NCBI RefSeq assembly: GCF_032854445.1
Contig: NC_088296.1
Location: forward strand, 62,001-126,000
DNA: 64,000 bases
Source of the DNA: Liolophura sinensis
Lineage: Eukaryota > Mollusca > Polyplacophora > Chitonida > Chitonidae
Direction of reading: 5' to 3'
Position numbers and translations under genes: made by a program. A model generated the notes under the pieces. That model did not search any database. It had not been told where the DNA came from and was given only the letters and a program-made list of their open reading frames with translations. Below, piece after piece: positions 34,400 through 46,899 of this stretch; positions within the stretch are counted from its first letter, which is position 1, and every line of letters begins with the position of its first letter.

Positions 34400-34403
<4 letters not shown>
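33398..34403. mobile_element. Solo LTR, about 1006 bp
   Basis: Begins TGTTATG and ends GTAACA, a 5-base inverted end TGTTA/TAACA, as expected of an LTR. It is flanked on both sides by AT repeat, so a target duplication (atat) is consistent but uninformative. A TATA-like gtatataagcc lies at about 33597 on plus; another on minus near 34325 leaves the orientation uncertain. There are no internal retroelement genes, so it is a recombined single LTR. The open frames inside (for example 34057-34335) are not considered coding. Confidence 0.7.

Positions 34404-34468
<65 letters not shown>
34404..34468. repeat. (AT)n microsatellite, right part
   Basis: AT repeat resuming directly after the LTR end. 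Confidence 0.97.
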
Positions 34469-34470
<2 letters not shown>

Positions 34471-35703
34471 CTTTGGCTTGACGCTATACTTACTTGCCAT
34501 TTTCTATGCTAATATTGACCGGTCAGAAAGCATGAATATACTAACCCATAATTATTCCAAGATGGCTGACCCTAACAATGTGCATTTTCTAAGCTGTGGG
34601 AAAACAACTCAATTATGCATGAATTGGTGCTTAGTGGTGCAGAATTTGTAAACGTGAACACAGTGCGTTAAATCTGGTACGTGCACCTTGTCTACAGCAT
34701 ATGCCGGTTATATCTCAGATACACCTGTATATACACCTACCATATACCTATGTTATACCCCAGGTACACCTCAAACATCCCGTTTTCTTACCTAAGCTAA
34801 CTGAGGTGTACTTTAGGTTTACTTTAGATATTAATTTGCATAATTGGCAGTACTTCAAATACACCTGCAGTATATCTCATATACACCTCAAGTATATCGC
34901 AGCTTCACCTCAGATCACATGTGTATACCTGTGATGTACCTCTATTATACCTCCACAATGCCACCATAATGCTGGCCACTGCCATATTAACAAGTGAAAT
35001 ATTCTTGAGTGTGACGCAAATCACTAATCAAATTAAAAAGTTAACAAGTATATCTCCTGTAGACCTTATTAGAGGAAGTACCATTATACATTGCAATCTT
35101 CAGATCTCAATGAACTCAGGCCAAGTATAAATATTAAACACCAAATAATACCAAGCCAATCTTGTTAAAGTGCCAAAACAGTGTATGTTAATTTCTAGAC
35201 AACAGCAAGAATGAAAATGGGTCCTTTCTTTTGTTTGTAATTTTTTTGGAGGGTATTTGTTTGACAACTGACGGTGCTCATTCAACGCTGTACTGTGTAC
35301 ATGTCTAAAATGGACAATATACATTCTACAAAGCAGTCCTTCGAAAAAAAAGGAGAATATAGTAAAACAAAGTGTGAATCTTGTCAACTGAAACTGGTAA
35401 TGTATAATGATCATGTAGCACCAAGTTAATAAAAATTGTACATAACCCAACACACTTTCCATGTCTGCTTTTTCAGTTCTATTCGAATTATCAATATAAT
35501 AGCAGTTTTCTAAAAATGAAAGAAATATTTAAAAATTGAAGGCTATATACATACCTGCACCTGACGTGCCTTTTTCGAGTATTTTCTTCTTGGCATTTTG
35601 TACTGCAATACACACAAAAAAATAGTTGACAAAAATTCAACTGAAATTCCAACTACATGCATTTCAACGGGAAATAAAAATTCCAGGACGGTACCAGCAT
35701 TGA
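34469..35703. other. Intergenic, no gene seen
   Basis: Holds a tacacctcag-type array (34700-34945) and a SINE 3' fragment on plus (34961-35037: ccaccataatgctggccact to gaaatattcttgagtgtgac). The 120-codon minus frame at 35100-35462 has no recognisable features. Confidence 0.5.
34961..35037 (+). mobile_element. SINE 3' fragment
   Basis: Plus-oriented last third of the element, 5'-truncated. Confidence 0.75.
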
Positions 35704-35784
35704 TTTCTTTATTTATTCGATTGGTGTTTCATGCCGTACTCAAGAATATTTCAGCGGTCAGCATTATGGTGGGAGCAAGGAGAT
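35704..35784 (-). mobile_element. SINE 3' fragment
   Basis: Minus-oriented: tttatttattcgattggtgt then catgccgtactcaagaatat and agcattatggtggga. Confidence 0.82.
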
Positions 35785-37540
35785 ATTGAGGATCTTGTGC
35801 AAATAAATTTCAACACAAGCAATATATTTGATTGACAGGAAAAAAACAACTCACAAGCCATAAAGTATCATATTTCAATTTTGACGAGCACCTGCATGTA
35901 TGTTGTTGCAACTGTTCATCTACACACTTCTGAACTATTTTACCCATCAGGGATTTTAGTTCTGGGTGATGTATAACCTTCACCAGTGGCCAAAATCATG
36001 ATATTTCATTTCTGTCCGCATAACAAAACAGGTATATGCATGCAAGATGTCTATATTTATCTAAACCTATAAATGTGTAATAGAGCATTACTGTTAATAG
36101 CTAAAACATAATCTCAACCTCCATTTTGTGAATTTTGGCTCTATATCTGTAAGGCATAAAAACATATCATGTACATAAAGGACTCGTATTGATCCATATT
36201 TTGACACATTATGGTACATACAGTATGTGTGTCATATTATTTTACCACATTCTGCAAATGAAGAAAACAAACAAACAGAAACCGTGTTAATACACATAGA
36301 TGTAGATTTATGTACCCGTATTCTAATTAATACTTCGCACCCGTACAAAACAACCACCAATATTATTAACATATGTACTATAAACAACAACTTTTAAACC
36401 ACAGAAATAATACGTAAAGACAGGCCCAGCCCAATCCTAATTAGTATCAACTTTAGTATTCTCAACTCGTACACAATAGGATATATTCAAGTACAGATCG
36501 TCTTCCTTTCTCGACTCATTTTAATTTTATAACCTTTTTGAGTATCAATAATATACCTCACCATACTCTGAGGATTGATATTGTAACAAGCAAAAAAGTC
36601 CCAGTCATTCGTCATTCGTGTTTAAATGATCATGTAATATCTGTAACAACCTCAGAGCTTCACTTGTTCCGTTACTCAGTTTCCTCCAGTACAGGCTTCC
36701 GCCAGTCAATATAATTTTGTACACAGTGGTATGAGGTAATCCCCAAAAGTCTTCAAATATGAAGTATCCATCATTGACAAAGCAGAAAAGATATGTTCTT
36801 TTATAAAGCTAATTTTTTTTAATTTGGTTCACCTATATAATTCCTTTTTTTCTGTCATAAAACCACCCTTTAAATGATGATAAAGTACTGCGGTGGTGTT
36901 TGATTACACAGTATTCCTTTTCTTCAAGAAAACACTTGATTCATGTGATGTACATTTGTAGGCCGAGGGGTTCAGTTACTTTATAACATTTTCCAACTCA
37001 TGTATCTCCTACAAACGACATGCATTCGTTGTGCCAGCTTTTGAGAGTGACTAATCTCCCAAAACTTGGCATTACCTTGATTTAAAATCCTCAGCCTGCA
37101 CATTAACCAAATATTTTTATGTCTGAGTATTGTGTGTTATTGAACGATTCTGATATTTGATGAGATTTATTATTGCTTCTATGTGACACGCGGAGGGTAA
37201 TGGCCCAAAGTGGTTGTCTGTTTGATTTCTGTCACTTAAGGGCCACTGGCCTATATCATAAAATAATATATGTATATAAATAAAACATTTCTGTTTCATT
37301 TAGGATGTTTTCATTACCATATCGAAAGCCATTAAGCGGCTCGTGTTTTTAACTTATAGCCACGATATTCCGATATGCGGAGTTTGACTGCACTAAGGTA
37401 ATAAAATATTTCAGTTGGAAAAAAGGAAATGAACGTTCGTGAATTGAACAAGAAAAAGTGTGTTAGATGGTGTAAGGAAAGGTGGAACTGGATGAATGGT
37501 CGACAGTGGAAAAATATGATTTTTTTCTGATGAAAGTCAA
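35785..37540. other. Intergenic, no gene seen
   Basis: 36590-36770 matches 45590-45720. 37300-37370 is a LINE/SINE 3' tail-like stretch also seen at 6005-6085. The rest is AT-rich without coding signal. Confidence 0.5.
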
Positions 37541-37655
37541 GTTGAGACAGGGGCGGACAACCTCGTTTGGGCCTATTTGTTGAGACTGGGGCGGACAACC
37601 TCGTTTGGGCCTATTTGTTGAGACAGGAGCGGACAACCTCGTTTGGGCCTATTTG
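37541..37655. repeat. Three 38-bp direct repeats
   Basis: Starts at 37541, 37579 and 37617; unit gttgagacaggggcggacaa then cctcgtttgggcctattt. The units are nearly identical, so the array is young. Confidence 0.95.
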
Positions 37656-39362
37656 TTGAGAAAACATTTCCTACTTAAAGTAAAACGAATATGAATTAAG
37701 ATCAAATTCTCCCAGCTCCCAGTATTTTATTACGTTATTGTCAGGAACTACACAGAGCTACTATACCCTGCAATCAACACTGATCACACAAAATATTTAA
37801 GCCGCAAATATTGACCACACTCCAACGTAGAAGTGTGATGTACATGTCCGAATAGATACAGTGTTATGACAGGAACAGTTTAGAGACAACCAAAAAGCCT
37901 CGATTGGAGATATGTAACCTCAGGTAAACGTTAGAAGTAGGTCAGCGTCACTTCTATATTCACCCAAACAGCTCGAGCTGGTATATCAGCCGACCTACAT
38001 GCAGTATATGGCTGTCCTGATTGGTTCAGCTGGGTCAAGTTATACACCCCATTTATTGGTGATCAATGGGCGAGGTTTTAATGCTTGCTGAGTGGGGAGT
38101 TAACATAACAATGTAGCCTTTCAATTCAGTAACGCTGAAAACCCTGTGTGCAATTCAGTACATAAGTTTAAGATTCGATTTACTTGTATTCTGTAACACG
38201 TTCCTTAGGTCTGAGCCCGCCCCGAAGTCGGGAGACCAGAGATCAACCCGAGTCCCGTCATACCAAAGACTTCAAAAATGGTATTTGTTGCTGCCTCGCT
38301 TGGAATGTGAGAACATCCATATGCTAACTAAACAATTTTTGACTATTACAGTTTTTATATTTGGAGCAGAGAGGCGAACATTGTAAGTAAGTAAACAGCG
38401 ATCCATACATGCCGGTTGTTCTGGCTATTTACATGTATGAAGGTCCAACCCCAGACAACACGTCACCAGCAACAAACGACCTTCAGCAAAACCCTATATA
38501 ATGCCTTTCAAGGTCAAAGCTTTAGAAAAATACATTAATAACGTACCAATGCACTGCATAAACAGTGACAGGATCGACATAATTAAAGTGTATGAAGCTG
38601 AACCCAAATCAGTCGTTTTCCTTGAAAAGAAAATATTCTGACAATCTTTTGACAGTGTCAAAGGTTCACACACAGGCTAAGAGTAGAGTCCATATAGACA
38701 CGCCCCAAGCCATACGTCTACTTCGTGTCCAGTTGAGGACGACCAGACCAATTAAATGCTGTCCGAGAATCCCTCCCTCGCCTGATAAAAACATCTCAAC
38801 AAGAAAATAGACGTACCTTGTCTTACAGCACTTACCTGTCGACACAAATCTCACTGTGCTTCACAACTTGACAAAACTGCGCAGATTGAAATAGAAAATA
38901 CTTAGTTCTGAGAAATATGTCGTCTGATCAGGGGAGATAAATCCCTGAATATGCTTTGCACATTTATTTATATTCCATGACATCATTCCGTATTTTAATA
39001 AACATACCAGTTTTCCTAAAATTACTTCAGCAGTTGGGTTCAGATCATTTATATTTGTATGTACATTTGCATTTTAACATTGTACCTGAGACAGACTTAC
39101 GGGGACGTAGCCACACCTATGTACAATGGAGAAAAGGCTGAAGGCAATAATTACTTTTAACACCATTTGCGTATACACAAATTCATTAGCTTTGACGTTA
39201 TGAACGATACAGTTGTGTTTGCCGACTTCAAGAACTCAAGAATGTGCACATAGACTTAAGTGTTTAGCAATGGCCTTGATTTACAGTGTACGGTTTGAGC
39301 TGCATCTGATCGGATGGCTCACAGATGACCTCTAATAATAACAGTTTACCTGTAATAATATA
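37656..39362. other. Intergenic with repeated non-coding module
   Basis: 38410-38700 matches 46015-46220. 38640-39020 belongs to the module found at 4960-5400 and 42910-43300, including the candidate first exon ending at 38836. No protein-coding gene seen. Confidence 0.5.
38836..38960 (-). promoter_or_regulatory. Candidate non-coding first exon and promoter of TRIM copy 1
   Basis: Minus strand: a conserved stretch (ctatttcaatctg, then caagttgtgaagcac) ends tgtcgacag followed by donor gtaagtgctg. The module recurs at 5174 and 43112 with the donor intact. It lies upstream of the TRIM copy 1 RING exon, which needs an upstream spliced leader. The 5' boundary is unknown; no TATA is evident. Confidence 0.35.
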
Positions 39363-39493
39363 TATTGTTTTATTTGATTGGTGTTTAACGCCGAACTCAA
39401 GAATATTTTATTTATCGTACGGCAGCCATTATTATGGTGTGAGGATACCGGGGCCCGTATGAAACCCACGACAATCCGCATGTTGCTGTCTGA
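39363..39493 (-). mobile_element. SINE, 5'-truncated
   Basis: Minus-oriented: ttttatttgattggtgttta then cgccgaactcaagaatattt, ending ccgcatgttgctg. Lies just before the duplicated block. Confidence 0.88.
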
Positions 39494-39540
39494 CCGTATA
39501 GCTTGAGAACCTTACAATAATAACATCTCATCACCCTGTG

Positions 39541-42500
39541 TGATATTTCGTGACAACATCGACACAGTTAAACAGTATAAACCTACGCATAATCCAGTCG
39601 GCAATGTTAGAGGTTTGTGCACAAGCTGAGGTTAGAGTCTGTACAAAGAAACAAAAGAGGCCAGCTATTGCTTTGAACATCTTTACAGCAAAATTGTATA
39701 AAATAGGAAATACTTAATTCTGAGGAATGCTTGTGAATTTTGCAGGGGAGCCAAATCTCTGAATATGTTTGTACACATTTTCACTCTTTGACATCTCAAC
39801 AATGGTTTGTACAACTTTATGTGAATGTCACATTTCAATAAACAGTCAGTTTCCCCAAAAAATTACTCCAGTAGATGGGTTCTAATCATTTATATTTGTT
39901 ATCACGTTTAGTTCCAAGCAGAACACATTGGAAGTATAGTTGAGAAATGTCGAATGGATTTTTCTGAAACCAGTATAATGAGATAAGCCTATAACCAAAC
40001 AGTTACCCATTGAATTCAAGCGGCATTATCCCAATGGGATCTCCTGAGAGAAACGAATAAGAACACAGCACTCTAGACCAGCTGACCTAGAGCTCTGCCG
40101 TTTGCCCCCGATGAATATAATAGTCCCAGATCTCTTGGGTATGTGTTAGAGCCCACAGGAGAGTAGATGTTAGCCCTTGATTGCGACCCTTAATTAAAGA
40201 GACCGGGATCACAGTGGCTGAGAACACGTTGGTCCTGCATGAGTCTTAAGCCCGACACACCACTTCGGATCTTACTTAGATAAGCACATGGTCTTAAGCG
40301 GGCATTAGACTGCGAAGATGACCACAGCGTCGTTGATCGCTATCAGTCACTAAGGCCCCACCTGCCGTGGGAAAAAGGGGGCCACATATTCCTTGTCGCA
40401 GTAAGGGTTTGAAACCCGTCCTAGCCATTGAATGACAAACACCTCTAAGCACTAGATCCCAGCCCTTTGCCACATATACCAACATAAGGCCAAAGACAAA
40501 ATTGATCAAAGTGATATTTAACCTTGTGACCTGTTACTTATTGAAAAATTAAGTGTTGCGTCTGACATTACAGTACTTATCCATGTGATTGATGTTATTT
40601 TTTGATGACACTGCGATTATTCTCAGTTTAACAATAGAGCATACAGATTTGTCAGAGTGTAACAAATCCTAGTCATTTGTTCAAACTATGAACTTCACTC
40701 ACTGGTTACACAGATTGTAAAATGTTGAAGTTTTTGATTTGTTCCATTTCATCTCCACAAAGTTCCTTTGGGCAACCTGTTGAGCTCAGGAAAACTCCTC
40801 GGAGCTCATGTGACAACTGGATGACAAATTGAAACCAATATCAGGTAGAAGGAGATCTCCCACTCTAAATCCTTTGTGTGCCAGAATGACGTCACCGCCT
40901 TCTAAATGTGGTAAAAATAAGCCACTGACTTTCTGTACAGTATGCCTATCTGAAGCAGGGCCTCCCCAAAACCTAGACACAAATGTAACCAGTCCGCTTG
41001 GTGAAACACCTATTAAGACCTTATAAGTGTTGTGGTGTTTGTATTGGCTCCATGTGACATACTCTGCTTTCAGGCTTCCCGGCATTTCACAAAAGAATTC
41101 TGTTACATCAACAATTCGCACTTGTGGTCTTTGCACAAAACACTCTGGCAAAGTAAATCCATGAGTCATAAACAATAATGCGAAAGTTGCATATTTAGGG
41201 AAACCTGTGTAATATCTGGGTTTTTTTCATCATTGTCTTAAATTACTTCTGGTTTGAACAGGGTAACAAAGGTTTGAGAGTCTCTGTGTATTTAACTGAC
41301 TGTACCGTGCCTGCCTATTCGTCAACACTTGTGGTCTGTACATGCACTGAACGGGTTATGATGCTGTCAGTCTTCACTTGTTTTGGCTGTGTAACGTCAT
41401 TTACACTGTGTTTTTTTTTTCTGTGTAACGTCATTTACAGTGTGTTTTGGCTATGTAACGTCATTTACAGTGTGTTTTGGCTGTGTTACGTCATTTACAC
41501 TGTGTTTTGGCTGTGTAACTCAGTACACTTTGTTTCTGTACACTCGAAATTATGACATTTTACATTAAAGAAAAGAATTAAAGTACTTAAAGACGTACAG
41601 CATAGCGACTGAAAAAAGGAAGAGCAGCAACGACAGTGTGATAGCTCGGAAGTGTAACTGGTGAACTACGGCCTATTGTCAATTTACCTCAGTCAAGGTT
41701 TTGTTCTAACTGTTCATGTAAATGCCTAAATAGCAGCAATTTACAAGCAAATGTAATGGTCGAAAAGACATAGATAATTTCTGTGGGGCTCCCAGATGAA
41801 TTTTGGTAGGGACCGATGATGCTGTAGACACATTGTTTGCAAATTACAAGTTACACAGCCTTGAGGTCAATGTGGTGGATGCATTGGACCGGGCGATTTT
41901 GATCCTCTGTAACCAAGTCTGTCGCCGTTTCTTTTTTTTTTTTTTTTCACAAGTATCTCCGGGTAAGATGCAGTGCAGCTTGACAACAGTTTCGCTATCC
42001 AGTATTTTGCCACTATAATTAGAGCACAGGAGACAATACCTTTTCCCACCACTTACAAATTAGAACTCTGAAAATTAATCATAAAATCACTTATTGCCAA
42101 AGACTGCAGGTGTACATCGAAGCCTGCCCTGCGATTTAGTTCAAATACGCCCAATTGACATTTCTATATCAAAAGTGTTGACAAATTCATCAGAAACTTC
42201 AAGATACACAAAAGAGAAGAAAAAAAGTACATATAAAAGTGTTCTACTCTGAATTACAGAACTACCCTTCAGATCTTGAACAGCAAATAAGCCTCGATCT
42301 CGTCTGCAGCATTACTTTACCATCGACAATTTTTACATTCACAACATTTATGGTTATCGCTATATGTATATACCAAATCCTGCCCACAGGATGCAGAGAC
42401 AAATGCATGTAACAGGGACAATTTAAATACACCCCAAAAGCTTGAATAGAAGATATGTAACGTTAAGTAGACTGTAAAAGTAGGTCAGCAGACATTAGAG

Positions 42501-43112
42501 AGTCGCCCAGTGATCACGGATAATTAAGGGTATGAGAGGTTGGCCAATCGGGACGGCTGTATACGTACATGTAGGCCTTACAGATTAGTTAGAGCTTTCA
42601 GTGTGAAGAGTGTGGAGATACAAGTAGCCTTTCAGCTCATGGCTACACCTACATAAAGGTCTTAAAATTGTAAAATATACAGCGTTACGGGGACGTAACC
42701 TATATACCGTATAGTAAGGTGGAAGATAATGTGTGCAAATCCGTACATTATTTTAAGATTCGGTTTACTTTTAGTACCATTTATGTATAAACAATCCTTA
42801 GTTTTGACGTATGGGCAGCTCATAGTTTTTCTATCATATAATCAACATAATTAAACAGTATAAACCTCAACCAAATCCTTCGTTTTCCGTCGGAACGAAA
42901 TATCCTGCCGGCGTATCGACAGTGTTAGAGGTTTACCCACAGACTGAGGGTAGAGTCTATGTAAGGACACGCCCTTAGTGGTTTGTCTACCTTGAGTCGA
43001 TGTGAGGACAACCAGACCAACTAAACAGTGTCTGACAGTCGGTAACACCTTCAAGACAACTCCGAAAACGGACAAAAACAAAATACACATACTCCGTCTT
43101 ACAGAACTTACC
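39541..43112. repeat. Segmental duplication block, right copy
   Basis: Counterpart of 1-5174. It has a single copy of the 1.44-kb unit and an empty site where the left copy carries a SINE (near 42918). The minus frame at 40786-41175 is longer than on the left only through small indels and shows no recognisable family, so it is not called a gene. Confidence 0.9.
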
Positions 43113-43230
43113 TTCAACATAAGTGCCACCGTTCTTGACAACTTGATGAAACTGCTCAGATTGAAATAGAAAATATTTAGTTCTGAGAGATGCACGTGAT
43201 CTGTGCAGGGGAGGTAAATCCCTCAGAATG
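43112..43230 (-). promoter_or_regulatory. Candidate non-coding first exon, second copy
   Basis: Same module: caatctgagcagtttcatca, then ttatgttgaag and donor gtaagttctg. It could be an alternative leader for TRIM copy 1 or a leftover from the unit that contained the relic. Confidence 0.3.
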
Positions 43231-43984
43231 TTTGTAGACATTTATGCATTTTTGACATCTCCTTCAACTTTATATGCCAATGTTATATTTTAACAATCAA
43301 ACAATTCCCCACAAAATTACCTTAAGAGACGGGTTCAAAACATATGTAAGTGTTACCACTTTTGGCTCCAAACAGAATACATTGAAAACAGAGTTGAGAA
43401 ATGTAGGATGGATTTTCAGCAAACAGAATAAGGATATTGGGCTATAGCTACAACAATTGTTCATCTATTCTAGCGGCATTACCCTCATGGGGCCTTCGGA
43501 GTGAAATCAGGCCCCTGGGTAACATTGTCGTAACAGGCGACTAACCTAAAGCTCCCCTATGTGACCCCTTTGAATATAATAGACCCATATCTCCTCGGGC
43601 TGTGGAGTACCTGTTGATCACGGAGTAACTGTTCGCTGAGTTGCCACCCTTAATGGAAGAGGACGGGATCCCAGTGACGGAGTGCGTGTTGGTCTTGCGA
43701 GATTTTCAAGCACAACATTGCACATGGCTCTTATTTAGATAGAGACGGGAGTTGGAATCGGCCCAGTTCGACCTATCGGCTGTGGCAGATAGGCTCCGAG
43801 CTGAAATTTCACGGGGTTGTTAATGTCAAGTGATTCACATATCAAAAAACAGTAACAGCAAACTTAATAAGCACTTATTGACATCTAATAAACCTTGTGT
43901 TTCTCACTCGATCTCAGTTTGCCCGCACAGTGTTCAAGTAGATTTTATCTGGTCCAAACATGTGCTACCATTTTTGTTAATTTC
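43231..43984. other. Intergenic, paralogous to 5300-6000
   Basis: Non-coding module shared with the left block (gcggcattac, gggatcccagtg and ccttgtgtttctcact blocks in order). No gene seen. Confidence 0.6.
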
Positions 43985-44455
43985 AAGGATGAAGCCAAGG
44001 ATTAAGCAGCGGAAAATGTTTTAAGATTTTCAAGATCTAAAACCATCGGTATGTATTTTGGTTGTACTCGGAAAGTTCCTTTCGACTCAGTAAACCAGTA
44101 AACTTCTTTGGGAAAATAGATTTTATGGGTTATACTTGACAGCAAATTATCTTCCATACTCCATATTAAAATGCTTAAAGCTAGATGTGCAAATCTATGC
44201 GTCGTATACCAGCCGTCAACAAAGACGGACGTTCGAGGTCAACAATCGCAAGGACAATTCCCTCAAAGACGTTTAATTGACGTCGTATACAGCACAGTCT
44301 AGCACTGTACTGAGCGATCAATTTTATTGAATTGATATCGGTCTATGATGAGGTTCTGCCAGGAAATCCTGTCTAAATGTGATGAATACAGCATACGGTC
44401 AATGTGCTACAAAGCTCAAGTCACATCCAACAAGTCTTGTCTACGACTGTGTTGT
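43985..44455 (+). pseudogene. LINE relic, copy of 29640-30330
   Basis: Plus-strand traces IGMYFGCTRKVPFDS, WVILDSKLSSILHIKMLKAR and ATKLKSHPT-like remains align in order with the relic at 29640-30330. It is more decayed. Shared flanks show it is a duplicate of the same insertion. Confidence 0.75.
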
Positions 44456-45727
44456 GTTAATATATGTAGATAGACGTTTTAATATTCGTGTGCAGTAATA
44501 TATTTTGGAAGCTGACGTCAAAGAAGAGGACAAGTGTCTTTTCCAGCGTTCCCTCCATAGCCCCTTCTAAATAAATATCTGATCTACGTAAACATAAGAA
44601 ATCAGATACATATCGTCTTATGATTCGGTTTTTGACAGACAGTTAATTCTAGACCAGTGATGTCTAATATATAACACTAAACATCAGGGCAGTGTTGTTT
44701 TAGGCCCCCAAGCTAAAGGATTGCAAAAAACAATACTATCGTACGGATTATTAGAGGTTCAAGCCATCCAGGCTGGAATCACTAGGCTTGAACCCCAATT
44801 GTATCTTATCGGATTTTTATTACTCTGAGCAATTTTGTGATGCATTTTATGAGCAGACGACTAGTGGTACATTCCTGAAACTTCAGTATGTTTTCGAAAA
44901 GTATCCAAAGTTGTGCTGTTTGGCCTTAGGTAACATTTGATTCCATGACTTGGTCGTCACATTAGACTTTCTGTCAACCTAAACAAATTTTCGTCTCCAG
45001 AACGACTGATGCGATTGGGTTGAAAATAAAACTGCAGTTGCACAAAGTCAAGGCAGAATTCAGGGTGATAACGAAAACTGGGTCCTTTGAAAATTGTACA
45101 AGTTTGCTATTGAGTGAAAATGAATCAAACAGGCAGGACTCCAACGAAAAGCTCAGAAAGTATTTCTTATGTGACTGTATGTTAACTGTGATGACATCAC
45201 AGCACTTTAGGTAATTCTAGATCAATGACGGCTTAGATATTGCACTTAACATCATCTTTTTACCTAATTCTGGTTAAGGTGTGTTCCTAGGGGGGGCGTA
45301 TAAATTGCTACTGTTTATGCATTTATATGAACAGCTAGAAAAAAACCCTGACTGAGGTAAACTGAGAGGAAGCCGTATTTCACCAGATATGTGTGACCAT
45401 TTGCCAGCTATCATATTGTCGTCGCTGTTCTGATTTTACTCTCAATGTTGTACGTCTTTAATTATATTAGATGTATATACAACAATCCCATTGTAAACAC
45501 AAACATCAGATAAACATGTACAAAAACCTCACAGCGAATACAAGATGAATACCATTGTTTGTTGTTTTACCGCTTATTAATACTGTTAACAACGAAAAAG
45601 TCGCATAGTCTTTTGTGTGGAAGTGATCATGTAAAATCTGTAACAACCTAAGTGCTTTACGTGTTCAGTTACTCAGTTTCCTCCAGTCCACCAGGCAGTA
45701 TAATGTTGTAATCATGTGTAGGAGTCA
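44456..45727. other. Intergenic, condensed copy of 31030-36770
   Basis: Blocks 44530-44610, 44725-45110, 45467-45560 and 45590-45720 match 31030-31110, 32040-32400, 32725-32830 and 36590-36720 in order. No gene seen. Confidence 0.6.
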
Positions 45728-45891
45728 ATCTGATTAACCTTCTCGCACAGAAAACAGCATGGGATCTTATCCTCAACCTTTACAGCAGCAGAGAACCTCT
45801 CCACTATTTCTGCCAGGTAAAAGTTCGGAGGCCGGCCGGCTACACCTTCTATCCCCAGATTGGTTGGTGTCCGACATGCATGGCATGGGAC
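45728..45891 (-). pseudogene. Fragment of a third TRIM RING/B-box1 exon
   Basis: The minus frame reads CHACRTPTNLGIEGVAG to KIPCCFLCEKVNQ, matching residues about 68-119 of the intact copies (last RING Cys pair to first B-box1 Cys pair). The last RING pair survives as CHAC. Everything before and after is lost. The upstream side joins decayed units of the 57-bp satellite that lies 5' of both intact genes. No start, splice site or other exon was found, so this is a dead remnant of another array unit. Confidence 0.85.
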
Positions 45892-46204
45892 TTGACTTAA
45901 TATGATAATTTGGCCTAGTGTGTGGACTGCAGTGGTTAAGAAGGAGACGTAACACACATATAAGGATTTGGCAAATCCTGGAGGAGAGTTGACTCCATAT
46001 GATAATGGTTAGTTGTTCTGGCTATGTATGCAGCCCAGACACACGTTACCCGCAACAAAAGACCCTCGGCAAAACCTTCAGCGTCACCCTGTATATCTAG
46101 TGACAAGATCAACAGAATTAAAATGCATGAACGTGAATCCTTTTTCGTCTAAAGGAAATATTCTCACGTTCTAATGACAGTGAGACAGGTGGACACATAG
46201 GCTG
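45892..46204. repeat. Decayed 57-bp satellite and duplicated module
   Basis: 45892-46010 has degenerate 57-bp units (ggagacgtaac, tatgataatgg). 46015-46204 matches 38410-38700. Confidence 0.65.
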
Positions 46205-46249
46205 AGGTTAGAGTCTCTACAAGCACACGTACACGCATACACACACACG

Positions 46250-46328
<79 letters not shown>
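46205..46328. repeat. (AC)n microsatellite
   Basis: Long AC run with a few interruptions (cgt, cga, caa). Confidence 0.97.
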
Positions 46329-46332
<4 letters not shown>

Positions 46333-46395
46333 AGGTAATACCTTATTGTTTATACCTTATTTTGAAGTCATTACCACTTCGTCCTCTTCTCCTGT

Positions 46396-46470
46396 CGTTC
46401 GTGGGAAGGCCTGCAACAACCTGCGGATATTCGTTGGTTTACCCCGGGCTTAGCCCAGTTTCCTGTATAT
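46396..46470 (+). mobile_element. SINE middle fragment
   Basis: Plus-oriented cgttcgtgggaaggcctgca to gcttagcccagtttcctg, truncated on both sides. Confidence 0.75.
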
Positions 46471-46899
46471 GTAAATATCTCTCCTTCTATTCTATATTTA
46501 TGACGTGTAGTATGTGTGCTTCCACCCTGCTACTGTTTCAACACTTTATCTTCTGTGATCTCAGGTGAGGATATGTATGTCATTCCTTCTGAAGGTGTAT
46601 GTGCGTTTGGGAGCTAATTAAAAAGATATATACACTGATGGGATGGAGACATGGTCGCGGCAGTGGCTGTCTTGGAGGAACATATCTCACCTCTTCGTTT
46701 TCTCTCGTCATCTTCCATCCTTCCGACACAGGTCAGAGTTATGTGTATGCTCGTGGCCTTGTCATACGATTCCTCGGGCCACCCACATAGGGCAATAGTA
46801 TGTACTGAGTAGCCTTGCTGCCCTCAGGCAATAGCGAATGATCATTTTAAAAATCCATTGATGAAAAAAAAAACAACAGAAAATTTTACAATGTTATAT

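Noticed and set aside
40786-41175. 129-codon minus open frame in the duplicated block
   Set aside because: The left-hand copy (1382-1588 region) breaks the frame and no family is recognisable; conservation is explained by recent duplication.
46205-46328. AC run considered as a CRISPR-like or regulatory array
   Set aside because: Simple dinucleotide microsatellite with no spacers; CRISPR arrays are not expected in a eukaryote.
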